Origin: Bacteroidales bacterium
GTDB lineage: Bacteria > Bacteroidota > Bacteroidia > Bacteroidales > ML635J-15
Reading direction: 5' to 3'
DNA length: 6,078 nt
NCBI GenBank assembly: GCA_028697515.1
Contig: JAQVEY010000155.1
Location: forward strand, 1-6,078
Shown: positions 1-6,078 of the stretch, in pieces
How the letters are laid out: each line of letters opens with the position of its first letter
Numbering within the stretch: the stretch's first letter is position 1
The notes under the pieces: generated by a model
Told to the model about the DNA's origin: nothing
Database searches by the model: none
The model's input: the letters and a program-made list of their open reading frames with translations, nothing else
Translations under genes and position numbers: made by a program

Positions 1-1
1 T

Positions 2-3000
2 AACGGAGAGTGGTGTGTTGTGATAATTGATGACTGGGGTAGTGACGACGGTACTTTATTTGCAGTTTCAATGAATTTCGATAATTCCATTCTTCCAGTT
101 GATACATGGAGTATGAGTCATACTTACGATTCCAATGATATGACATGGTCAGGTGATGGTATAAATCCAAATTCAGGAGGTACTGCAACAGCAAATCCGA
201 CTACACCCGGTGATCAAACATATACCTTTTCGGTTGTAGATGATTTCGGTTGTCAATATGACACTACATTAACAGTTCACGTTAGGAATTTTGACGATGC
301 ATTATGTTGTGAATACCCCACTACTTCAGCTGGCACTGACGCCCATGTTTGTACCGACACCTATACTTTTAATGCTACTCTTGGTACAGGAAACACAGGA
401 ACCTGGTCAGTAGTCAGTGGTCCCGGTACTGTTAGTTGGGCAAATCAGAATTCACCTCACGCAACTGCCACAGTAGATACTTGGGGAGTATATGAATTTG
501 AATGGACAGAACAACATCTGACACCGACATGTAGTAATTCTGATCAGGTTATAGTTGAATTCTATCCTGTTCCTACAACAACATTTACTTATGATCCGAT
601 TTTATGTAATGGAGACCATAGTGTAATCACGTATATTGGAAATGTTGATGCTACGGCAACTTATAACTGGGATTTTGATGGAGCAACAATTGTAAGTGGT
701 TCTGGACAAGGTCCTTACGAAATATACTGGACTTCAGGAGGAACTCATTATATGGCTCTTCAGGTAAGTGCTAACGGTTGCGATTCTCCAGATACACTTG
801 TAAACATTATAAACCCTGCTTTGCTGGAGCATACTTTAGAAGTATTTGACGATCCTTGCTTCGAATCTTGTAACGGACGTGCAGAGATTACTGTAACAGG
901 AGGAACAACACCTTATGATTATTCATGGTCAGCCTCATCCAGTGTTTTAGCAAATGTTTGTGCAGGAGATTACTCTATCACAGTAATAGATGCAAATGGC
1001 TGTACAACCGGTGAAGATTTTACTATCAATCAACCACCCGAATTGGTTATTAATGATATTTCATTTACACATTTAACTTGCTATCAATCCGATGATGGAA
1101 CTATAACTGTTGATGCAGCAGGTGGTACAGGAACAATTTACTATATATGGTCTGATATTGGTAACGGATTATCATCAAGAACAGATTTGATTGCAGGTGA
1201 CTATTGTGTTACTGTAAAGGATGACAATGGCTGTTCTATAATGGAATGCATTGAAATTACACAACCTGATGAACTTGTAGTTGTTACATCATCTAATGTA
1301 GCTATTTGTGAAGGTACCCAAACGGTTTTACAAGCAACGGCTATGGGTGGAACACCTGCATATACATATCTCTGGGATCAAGGAGAGGGTTATAATCCTG
1401 CTTCATCTTCACTTACTTTAACACCAGATACCACTACTACTTATTATGTATCTGTTACTGATGCTAACGGATGCGAAAGCAATATAGCTACAATTGTAGT
1501 TACCGTAAGCCCCGAAATGGTTATAGATTCAATAATATTACAGCACAACAGATGCTACAACTCCTGCGATGGACGAGCTGAGATAGTTATGCATGGCGGA
1601 TTATATCCGCTACAGTACAGTTGGGGTTCTCCAAATCATATTTATGATGGTTTATGTGAAGGCATTTACACTGTTACAGTCACTGACCTTATCGGTTGTA
1701 CTGTAAGTGACATGTTTATCATTACAGAACCTACACAATTAACTTATACATATACAACAGAACCGGCAACATGTAATGGTTATGATGACGGAGAAGCTAG
1801 TATTTTTGTACAAGGAGGGGTTCCACCTTATACATATCTCTGGCCAAACGGTCATGATGAATCAACAATAAATACTTATGCTGGCACATATACAGTAACT
1901 GTATTGGACGATCATTTATGCAGAATTACAGCTCCATTTACTATTGAGCAACCCGATGCCATTTATGTATTACCTGTTGGAAACCGCACAATATGTCAGG
2001 GACAATCAGCAACATTGACTTCCCAGGCAACAGGTGGAACTCCATATTATGATTTTCATTGGAGCGGAAATGATGGAAGCGTGTATAATTCAAATCTTTA
2101 TGTTGTTAGTCCAACACAAAATACTGTTTACACCCTTATTGTAACAGATTCACATGGATGTTCAAGCTCTCCAGTTATATCTACTGTATATGTAAATCCG
2201 GATCTTGAGATTTTATCAGTAACAACGAGTAATGACACTATTTGTCCCGGAGATCCCGCAATTATTCATGTAGCTGTTCAAGGAGGAAACGGAGGACCTT
2301 ATCTAATGACTTTACAAAACGGTAATGTTGTACCATCTCCTTTTAGTGTATATCCTGACTCTACAACAATGTATTATATTCAACTTGCAGACATGTGTGG
2401 AACTCCTACTGTTGTTGATTCAATTTTAATAAATGTAAGACCAAAACCATCAAATGTTTTTGTCGCTGAAGATATTGCTGGTTGTCCTCCATTTGCAGCT
2501 CAATTCTATGAGCAATCTCCTGATTTAGCACAAACATATTTATGGGATTTTGGGGATAATGGATTTGCAACATCTAAAAGCCCAATTCATATTTATGAAA
2601 ATCCTGGCGTGTACTCTGTAAGCCTTGAGGTCAGAGATTTCTTTGGTTGCAAACATGAAAGGACAGTAGATAATATGATTACTATCTACCAAAGTCCAAC
2701 TGCAAACTTCAGCGCTAGTCCAGAAATTGTTTCCATGCTTGCTCCCGAAGTAGAATTCACAAATTATTCGCTAGATGCCATCAATAATTATTGGTATTTT
2801 GGTGATGGAGATAGCTCTTTGTTTGTTAACCCACGCCACATGTATCCAAGTATTGGAGAATATGAAATAACTTTAATTGTAGAAAGCATTAACGATTGTA
2901 CAGACACTACCACAAGATCAATTATTGTACAAAATGAATTTGCATTTTATATGCCTACATCATTTACTCCAAACGGAGATGGAATGAACGACTGTATGAG

Positions 3001-3265
3001 GCCTTGTGGTAATGGTATTGATAAAAACAATTTCAAAATGCTTATTTATGACAGATGGGGTAATTTAGTTTTTGAAACAGACGAGTTTGATCCGGACGTT
3101 GCTTGTGATGCATGTAGCGAAGGTGCTTGGGACGGAACTGATAACGGAAGTAGAGCAAAAGGAGATGAAATATTACCGAATGGTTTATATCATTGGTATT
3201 GTGAATTTAAAGACTGGAATGGTACCATATTTAATGAACAAGGGACGGTAACACTAATAAGATAA
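2..3265 (+). CDS. Giant modular T9SS-secreted surface protein with SprB, Ig-like, PKD and CHU_C domains (5' partial)
   Basis: The frame is open from base 2 to the TAA at 3263-3265 (1087 codons), so the true start lies left of the window; the GTG at 20 is internal. Domains in order: the end of a proprotein-convertase P-like domain (2-82; NGEW, then DDWGSDDGTLFAVSMNFD); a PKD-like segment ending in a DDFGC-YDTTLTV pattern (83-294); an Ig-like module (about 311-570); a PKD-like module with NWDFDG (about 570-820); two SprB-like repeats, an Ig-like module, two more SprB-like repeats, and two more Ig-like modules (845-2443); two PKD domains with WDFGDNG and YFGDGDS (about 2449-2932); and a CHU_C/TIGR04131-like domain (about 2945-3262) with SFTPNGDGMND, IYDRWGNLVFET, WDGTDNG and GTVTLIR. 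Proteins with this ending are known to be exported by T9SS as type B substrates and to be surface-attached or released. SprB-type repeats are known from the Flavobacterium gliding adhesin. I infer a role in adhesion or in carrying a catalytic or binding region encoded upstream. The exact ligand is unknown. Confidence 0.93.
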   Translation, partial: NGEWCVVIIDDWGSDDGTLFAVSMNFDNSILPVDTWSMSHTYDSNDMTWSGDGINPNSGGTATANPTTPGDQTYTFSVVDDFGCQYDTTLTVHVRNFDDALCCEYPTTSAGTDAHVCTDTYTFNATLGTGNTGTWSVVSGPGTVSWANQNSPHATATVDTWGVYEFEWTEQHLTPTCSNSDQVIVEFYPVPTTTFTYDPILCNGDHSVITYIGNVDATATYNWDFDGATIVSGSGQGPYEIYWTSGGTHYMALQVSANGCDSPDTLVNIINPALLEHTLEVFDDPCFESCNGRAEITVTGGTTPYDYSWSASSSVLANVCAGDYSITVIDANGCTTGEDFTINQPPELVINDISFTHLTCYQSDDGTITVDAAGGTGTIYYIWSDIGNGLSSRTDLIAGDYCVTVKDDNGCSIMECIEITQPDELVVVTSSNVAICEGTQTVLQATAMGGTPAYTYLWDQGEGYNPASSSLTLTPDTTTTYYVSVTDANGCESNIATIVVTVSPEMVIDSIILQHNRCYNSCDGRAEIVMHGGLYPLQYSWGSPNHIYDGLCEGIYTVTVTDLIGCTVSDMFIITEPTQLTYTYTTEPATCNGYDDGEASIFVQGGVPPYTYLWPNGHDESTINTYAGTYTVTVLDDHLCRITAPFTIEQPDAIYVLPVGNRTICQGQSATLTSQATGGTPYYDFHWSGNDGSVYNSNLYVVSPTQNTVYTLIVTDSHGCSSSPVISTVYVNPDLEILSVTTSNDTICPGDPAIIHVAVQGGNGGPYLMTLQNGNVVPSPFSVYPDSTTMYYIQLADMCGTPTVVDSILINVRPKPSNVFVAEDIAGCPPFAAQFYEQSPDLAQTYLWDFGDNGFATSKSPIHIYENPGVYSVSLEVRDFFGCKHERTVDNMITIYQSPTANFSASPEIVSMLAPEVEFTNYSLDAINNYWYFGDGDSSLFVNPRHMYPSIGEYEITLIVESINDCTDTTTRSIIVQNEFAFYMPTSFTPNGDGMNDCMRPCGNGIDKNNFKMLIYDRWGNLVFETDEFDPDVACDACSEGAWDGTDNGSRAKGDEILPNGLYHWYCEFKDWNGTIFNEQGTVTLIR
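845..1954 (+). repeat. Four SprB-like repeat modules with an interspersed Ig-like module (protein-level repeat)
   Basis: Four modules of about 64 residues lie at 845-1036, 1064-1267, 1541-1732 and 1760-1954. Each follows the SprB plan: Cys, then a Gly-containing turn, a GG, an aromatic-rich PY-x-Y-x-W strand, a (A/E)G-(D/T/I)-Y-(S/C/T)-(I/V)-T-V strand, usually a D-x-x-G-C turn (HLC in the fourth), and a final QP or EP. An Ig-like module sits between the second and third at about 1295-1513. The repeats are visible in protein but strongly diverged in DNA, so they are old. Modules 1 and 3 share a C-x3-C-x-GRAEI opening that modules 2 and 4 lack, which points to duplication of a larger unit. Confidence 0.82.
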
Positions 3266-3300
3266 AAAAAAAGCTGCAATAAAATGCAGCTTTTTTTTTA
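3263..3300. terminator. Bidirectional rho-independent terminator between convergent genes
   Basis: Nine A (3264-3272), GCTGCA (3273-3278), a six-base loop ATAAAA (3279-3284), TGCAGC (3285-3290) and nine T (3291-3299) make a perfect inverted repeat. The outer T at 3263 and A at 3300 also pair, giving 16-base arms. Read on either strand it is a GC-containing hairpin followed by a run of nine U. It includes the stop codons of both flanking genes, so the whole 32-base gap between them is used as terminator. Confidence 0.92.
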
Positions 3301-3813
3301 ATACAATTGCTTTATCTCATTTTTGATAAAATCTATAGCTTCTTGAGTCGGTGATTTCTCAATCTCGATAAGCTTTTCAAAAATTACTTGACTATATTTA
3401 ATCGCATTTTCATTCTGATCCATTCCATCAAGACACATATTCAACAATTTAACTGTCTTTTCTTTTGCATTTCTTATTTGTTCCCATGCATCAACTGACA
3501 AGTATAATTGTTGGGATAAATTATGTTCAAACTCACTACGAATTAAAACCAACATTTCTTTATGAAGTTGTTGAACAGTCATATTCGGAGTTTGTAATCT
3601 CATAATTACTGAATTTGGGGAAATTCTCTCAAGAAAAAGAATTATTCTCTCATAAGCTTGCAATCTCAAAGGAGTAATTATCTTTTGGTTTTGTAGAACT
3701 ATCTGCAAACGACGATTTTCATTTTCTTTCTGTAAAACTGTCTTTAAAACAAATAAAGCTGTAAAAAATACAACCAATGAAGGGATGGTAATTTTCAAAA
3801 TTTCTGTTAACAT
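3298..3813 (-). CDS. Small membrane-anchored protein of unknown function, DUF7935-like
   Basis: The gene encodes 171 residues. A single hydrophobic segment at about residues 6-26 is followed by Lys/Arg-rich sequence (K24, K29, R34, R35), which by the positive-inside rule suggests that the rest faces the cytoplasm. The remainder is predicted helical and charged, with two striking blocks: TPLRLQAYERIILFLERISP (residues 47-66), and SEFEHNLSQQLYLS (93-106) followed by DAWEQIRNAKE (108-118). From memory these match a widespread Bacteroidota family recorded as DUF7935, whose function is not known to me; a database search would settle it. The ATG at 3811-3813 is chosen because it precedes the hydrophobic segment directly; its leader is A-rich without a Shine-Dalgarno. 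The gene converges on the surface-protein gene and diverges from the aminotransferase gene, so it is probably its own transcription unit. Coding is near certain; the family name is moderately sure. Confidence 0.88.
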   Translation of the reverse strand: MLTEILKITIPSLVVFFTALFVLKTVLQKENENRRLQIVLQNQKIITPLRLQAYERIILFLERISPNSVIMRLQTPNMTVQQLHKEMLVLIRSEFEHNLSQQLYLSVDAWEQIRNAKEKTVKLLNMCLDGMDQNENAIKYSQVIFEKLIEIEKSPTQEAIDFIKNEIKQLY

Positions 3814-3902
3814 ATAATTTTTTTTTAGTTTATGTTTTACAATATTATATAATTAAAATTTATGATGTTATCTTAGCAAATAAAATTTTATAAACAATTA
3901 GT
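3814..3902. promoter_or_regulatory. Very AT-rich divergent promoter region
   Basis: This 89-base gap separates two divergent start codons, so it should hold promoters for both. Only 10 of its 89 bases are G or C. Against the Bacteroidota -7 consensus TAnnTTTG there is a one-mismatch plus-strand site TATCTTAG at 3869-3876. There is also a one-mismatch minus-strand site TTTATTTG at 3877-3884. Neither has a well-spaced TTG at -33, so the exact promoters are not fixed. The two sites abut, so if both are used the transcription units would share polymerase-binding DNA. Confidence 0.4.
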
Positions 3903-5096
3903 ATGGAAAAAGTATCAGACAGATTAAACAAAATGGCTGTTTCAGCAACTCTTGCAATGGCTCAAAAAAGCAGAGACCTTCAAGCTCAAGGGGTTGATAT
4001 AATAAATCTTAGCATAGGAGAACCAGATTTTGACACTCCAGAACATATAAAAGAAGCTGCAAAAAAAGCAATTGATGATAATTTTACTCATTACCCACCT
4101 GTTCCCGGATATGATTCTTTAAGAAAAGCTATTGTCAACAAGTTCAAAAGGGAGAACAATTTAGATTATTCTGTTGATCAAATCGTTGTTTCTACAGGAG
4201 CAAAACATTCTATTATCAATGTTTTTCTATCCATATTAAATCCAGGTGATGAAGTTATAGTACCAGCACCTTATTGGGTAAGCTACGTTGATATGGTAGG
4301 ACTTGCAGAAGGCATACCTGTTGTAATAAAATGTGACATTAATTCGGATTTTAAAATGACTGCAACTCAATTAGAATCTGCAATTACTACCAAAACCAGA
4401 GCGATAATTTTTAGTTCTCCATCTAATCCTACTGGAAACCTTTATTCTAAAGAAGAATTAAAAAATCTAGCATCAGTAATTTCAAAACATCCAAATATTA
4501 TTGTTTTATCTGATGAAATATATGAACATATTAACTTTGTAGGAAAACACGAAAGCATTGCTCAATTCTCGGAAATAAAAGACAGAGTTGTTGTTGTAAA
4601 TGGAGTATCAAAAGGATATGCTATGACAGGTTGGAGAATAGGATATATCGGAGCTCCAGCATGGATTGCAAAAGCAGTCACAAAATTACAAGGACAGTTT
4701 ACTTCGGGTGCATGTACAATTGCACAAAAGGCTGCAGAAGCTGCATTAAATGCTGGTTCTGAACAATGCAAAGAAATGACAGCAATTTTCAAAAAACGTA
4801 GAGATATTGTTCTTAACTTTATGAAAGATATCCCTGGTTTTAAAACAAATCTACCTGAAGGTGCTTTTTATGTATTCCCTGAAGTATCATTTTTCTTTGG
4901 TAAAAAATATGAAAATTATACGATTAAAGATTCTAACGATTTAGCCTTATACTTACTAGACAAAGGACATGTTGCAACTGTTGGCGGAACTGCTTTTGGT
5001 TCGCCCGAATGTCTAAGATTTTCTTATGCGACCAGTGAAGAGTTAATGCTTGAGGCTCTAACTCGAATAAAAAATGCCTTAGCTCTGCTTAAATAG
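3903..5096 (+). CDS. aspC: Pyridoxal-phosphate-dependent aspartate aminotransferase, class I, subgroup Ib
   Basis: The cytosolic enzyme is expected to exchange the amino group between aspartate and 2-oxoglutarate, giving oxaloacetate and glutamate, so linking the TCA cycle to amino-acid synthesis. The 397-residue length is typical and the protein is complete. Visible fold-type I landmarks are GEPDFDTP (residues 39-46), Y64, STGAK (97-101), PYWVSY (123-128, with W125 stacking on the cofactor), SNPTG (174-178, N175), SDEIYEH (203-209, D204 pairing with the pyridine nitrogen), VSKGYAMTGWRIGY (235-248, K237 forming the Schiff base, R245) and LRFSYATS (371-378, R372 binding the alpha-carboxylate). 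K101 lies where subgroup Ib enzymes such as that of Thermus carry a lysine that reads the distal carboxylate, which favours aspartate as substrate. Some Ib enzymes also use prephenate or aromatic amino acids, which cannot be excluded. The gene stands alone, divergent from the DUF7935-like gene and followed by its own hairpin terminator. The ATG at 3903 has no Shine-Dalgarno. Confidence 0.95.
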   Translation: MEKVSDRLNKMAVSATLAMAQKSRDLQAQGVDIINLSIGEPDFDTPEHIKEAAKKAIDDNFTHYPPVPGYDSLRKAIVNKFKRENNLDYSVDQIVVSTGAKHSIINVFLSILNPGDEVIVPAPYWVSYVDMVGLAEGIPVVIKCDINSDFKMTATQLESAITTKTRAIIFSSPSNPTGNLYSKEELKNLASVISKHPNIIVLSDEIYEHINFVGKHESIAQFSEIKDRVVVVNGVSKGYAMTGWRIGYIGAPAWIAKAVTKLQGQFTSGACTIAQKAAEAALNAGSEQCKEMTAIFKKRRDIVLNFMKDIPGFKTNLPEGAFYVFPEVSFFFGKKYENYTIKDSNDLALYLLDKGHVATVGGTAFGSPECLRFSYATSEELMLEALTRIKNALALLK

Positions 5097-5119
5097 TTTT
5101 AAATATAGTTTTCAAATAT

Positions 5120-5158
5120 TATCGGTTAATAAAGCATTCTATTAACCGATATTTTTAT
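5120..5158 (+). terminator. Rho-independent terminator of the aminotransferase gene
   Basis: ATCGGTTAAT (5121-5130) pairs perfectly with ATTAACCGAT (5141-5150) around a ten-base loop. T5120-A5151 adds a base pair outside the stem, and A5131-T5140 can add one at the loop end. The stem is followed by ATTTTTATT, an adequate though interrupted U-rich tail. It starts 24 bases after the aminotransferase stop codon. Confidence 0.8.
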
Positions 5159-5180
5159 TATCCCATTTTGTTTTTTTTGT

Positions 5181-5188
5181 TAAATTTG
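5181..5188 (+). promoter_or_regulatory. Bacteroidota-type -7 promoter box of the propeller gene
   Basis: TAAATTTG is an exact match to the Bacteroidota -7 consensus TAnnTTTG and ends 27 bases before the ATG at 5216, leaving a leader of about 20 bases. No TTG sits at the usual distance upstream; the TTTG at 5167-5170 is only 10 bases away, which is too close for a -33 box. The sequence just upstream is a long T-rich run. An exact match in AT-rich DNA can arise by chance, but its position after a terminator and before a gene supports it. Confidence 0.45.
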
Positions 5189-5215
5189 CTTATTATATAG
5201 TTAAATCGAAAAAAC

Positions 5216-6078
5216 ATGAAAATACTGATTTCAATTTTTGCATTTATGTTCCTGTTTGTAAGTCTTATGTCACAAAACACGACCTACTATTCCTTTGAAC
5301 AAGCATTGATAAATGATAATGTTAGAAGCATTGAAGAAGATATCAATGGAAATATTTGGATTGGGACTATCAGTGGTATTACTACTTTTGATGGTATCGA
5401 CTTTACCTCATATACAACCACAGAAGGCTTAGGAGGTAATATTGTTTATGACATTTGTGCTCATTCGTCAGGAGATGTTTATGCAGCAACGTCGGGAGGA
5501 CTATCAAAATTCGATGGTAGTACATGGACAAATACGGGAATTGGAGATGGATTACCCTCAAATACAATTTGGAGTGTCGAAGAAGACAACTATGGTAATA
5601 TATGGATTGGGACTTCTGATATGGGAGTTGTATATTATGATGGTTTAATATGGACAGCATATAGCACAAGTGATGGACTTGTTTCAAATGGCGTTAAAAC
5701 AATTTTCGTTGACAGAAGTGATAATGTTTGGTTTGGTACAGGTAACGGACTATCTGTTTATAATGGTAGTTCATTTAAAACACATAATACCTCTACAGGT
5801 TTACCTGGATTATTAGTTAATTCAATTATTCAGTTATACAATGGAAATATTGCTGTTGCAACAAATGGTGGAATTGGAATCTATAATTATCACGAATGGC
5901 AATCAATTACAACAGCTGAAGGTCTGCCGACAGCTAATGTTTTAAGTTTACAAGAAGATTACAATCAAAATCTTTGGATTGGTTCAGCGTCCGGACTAAC
6001 AAAATATGATTGGCTTAGTTTCGATACATATACTTATAATGACGGTTTAACAAATACTATTGTTAGCAAACACATTAT
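5216..6078 (+). CDS. Exported beta-propeller protein with Reg_prop (two-component regulator propeller) repeats (3' partial)
   Basis: The frame is open from the ATG at 5216 to the right edge, giving 287 codons plus two bases; the end is outside the window. Residues 1-20 form a signal peptide: a Lys at position 2, a hydrophobic core (ILISIFAFMFLFVSLM), and a likely cut near SQ-N. The first ATG is therefore preferred over Met11 and Met18. Residues 35-280 are six propeller blades of 40-42 residues, with motifs such as GNIWIGT, FDG, DGLPSN and EDNYGN; a seventh begins at 281. Such blades are known as periplasmic sensor domains of Bacteroidota hybrid histidine kinases. They also occur in secreted proteins that end in a T9SS sorting domain. 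Which applies here depends on the missing C-terminus: a Y_Y_Y domain and kinase, or a type A sorting signal. The gene has its own candidate -7 box and an A-rich leader without a Shine-Dalgarno, and follows a terminator, so it is probably transcribed separately from the aminotransferase. Confidence 0.92.
   Translation, partial: MKILISIFAFMFLFVSLMSQNTTYYSFEQALINDNVRSIEEDINGNIWIGTISGITTFDGIDFTSYTTTEGLGGNIVYDICAHSSGDVYAATSGGLSKFDGSTWTNTGIGDGLPSNTIWSVEEDNYGNIWIGTSDMGVVYYDGLIWTAYSTSDGLVSNGVKTIFVDRSDNVWFGTGNGLSVYNGSSFKTHNTSTGLPGLLVNSIIQLYNGNIAVATNGGIGIYNYHEWQSITTAEGLPTANVLSLQEDYNQNLWIGSASGLTKYDWLSFDTYTYNDGLTNTIVSKHI
5318..6055 (+). repeat. Six tandem Reg_prop propeller blades (protein-level repeat)
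   Basis: The blades lie at 5318-5437, 5438-5560, 5561-5686, 5687-5809, 5810-5932 and 5933-6055 (40, 41, 42, 41, 41 and 41 codons). Blades 1, 3, 4 and 6 keep the W-(I/F)-G-(T/S) strand; blade 2 has YAAT and blade 5 has VAT in its place. Each blade then has G-(I/L/V)-x-x-(F/Y)-(D/N) and closes on GL. DNA identity between blades is limited, so this is an old protein repeat and not a recent duplication. Confidence 0.85.

Noticed and set aside
20..22. GTG as the start codon of the large surface protein
   Set aside because: The same frame is open to the left edge, and the six codons before it complete a recognisable P-like domain strand, so it is an internal valine.
1361..1843. 15-base direct repeat TATACATATCTCTGG at 1361-1375 and 1829-1843
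   Set aside because: Both copies encode the shared YTYLW strand of neighbouring modules, and the flanks are not alike, so a short match from a common protein motif is the simpler explanation.
3880..3891. 12-base palindrome ATAAAATTTTAT as a possible operator
   Set aside because: It is pure A/T in DNA that is about 89% A/T, where such palindromes are expected by chance.
4562..4792. 76-codon minus-strand open frame
   Set aside because: It lies entirely inside the aminotransferase gene, opposite the catalytic lysine region, and its translation resembles no known protein.
5442..5648. 68-codon plus-strand open frame in another phase
   Set aside because: It overlaps the clear propeller reading frame, which has a signal peptide and regular blades; this is an out-of-frame shadow.
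5403..5687. 94-codon minus-strand open frame
   Set aside because: It is antisense to the propeller repeats; its His-, Leu- and Tyr-rich composition is what antisense of this coding sequence would give.
1..6078. CRISPR array, tRNA, rRNA, insertion sequence or defence system
   Set aside because: I found no regularly spaced identical short repeats, no RNA-gene folds, no transposase motifs and no terminal inverted repeats. All space outside the four genes is short and is explained by terminators and promoters.

Overview
The window looks like a chromosome fragment from a member of the Bacteroidota. It is AT-rich. It carries a giant secreted protein ending in the gliding-motility-associated (CHU_C, type B) C-terminal domain of the type IX secretion system (T9SS). 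It also carries a small membrane protein of a Bacteroidota-restricted family and an exported beta-propeller protein of the Reg_prop type. None of the three visible start codons has a Shine-Dalgarno sequence; all have A-rich leaders, as is usual in this phylum. The genus cannot be told from this sequence.

Layout: (1) 2-3265, plus strand, the 3' part of a large modular surface protein whose beginning lies left of the window. (2) 3263-3300, a perfect palindrome that acts as a shared terminator between two convergent genes. (3) 3298-3813, minus strand, a 171-residue membrane-anchored protein of unknown function that resembles the DUF7935 family. (4) 3814-3902, an 89-base divergent intergenic region of about 11% GC. 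(5) 3903-5096, plus strand, a complete subgroup Ib aspartate aminotransferase. (6) 5097-5215, a strong hairpin terminator followed by a Bacteroidota-type -7 box. (7) 5216 to the right edge, plus strand, the first 287 codons of an exported protein with six complete propeller repeats; its end lies outside the window.

The genes do not form one operon. Terminators flank the aminotransferase region on both sides, and the DUF7935-like gene and the aminotransferase gene are divergent. The two large exported proteins probably act at the cell surface or in the envelope. The aminotransferase is core cytosolic nitrogen metabolism. I see no mobile element, CRISPR array, tRNA, rRNA or defence cassette, and nothing that clearly amounts to a new system. 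The most informative unusual points are a duplicated three-domain super-unit in the first protein, a cysteine-bearing variant of its sorting domain, and the poorly understood small membrane protein.
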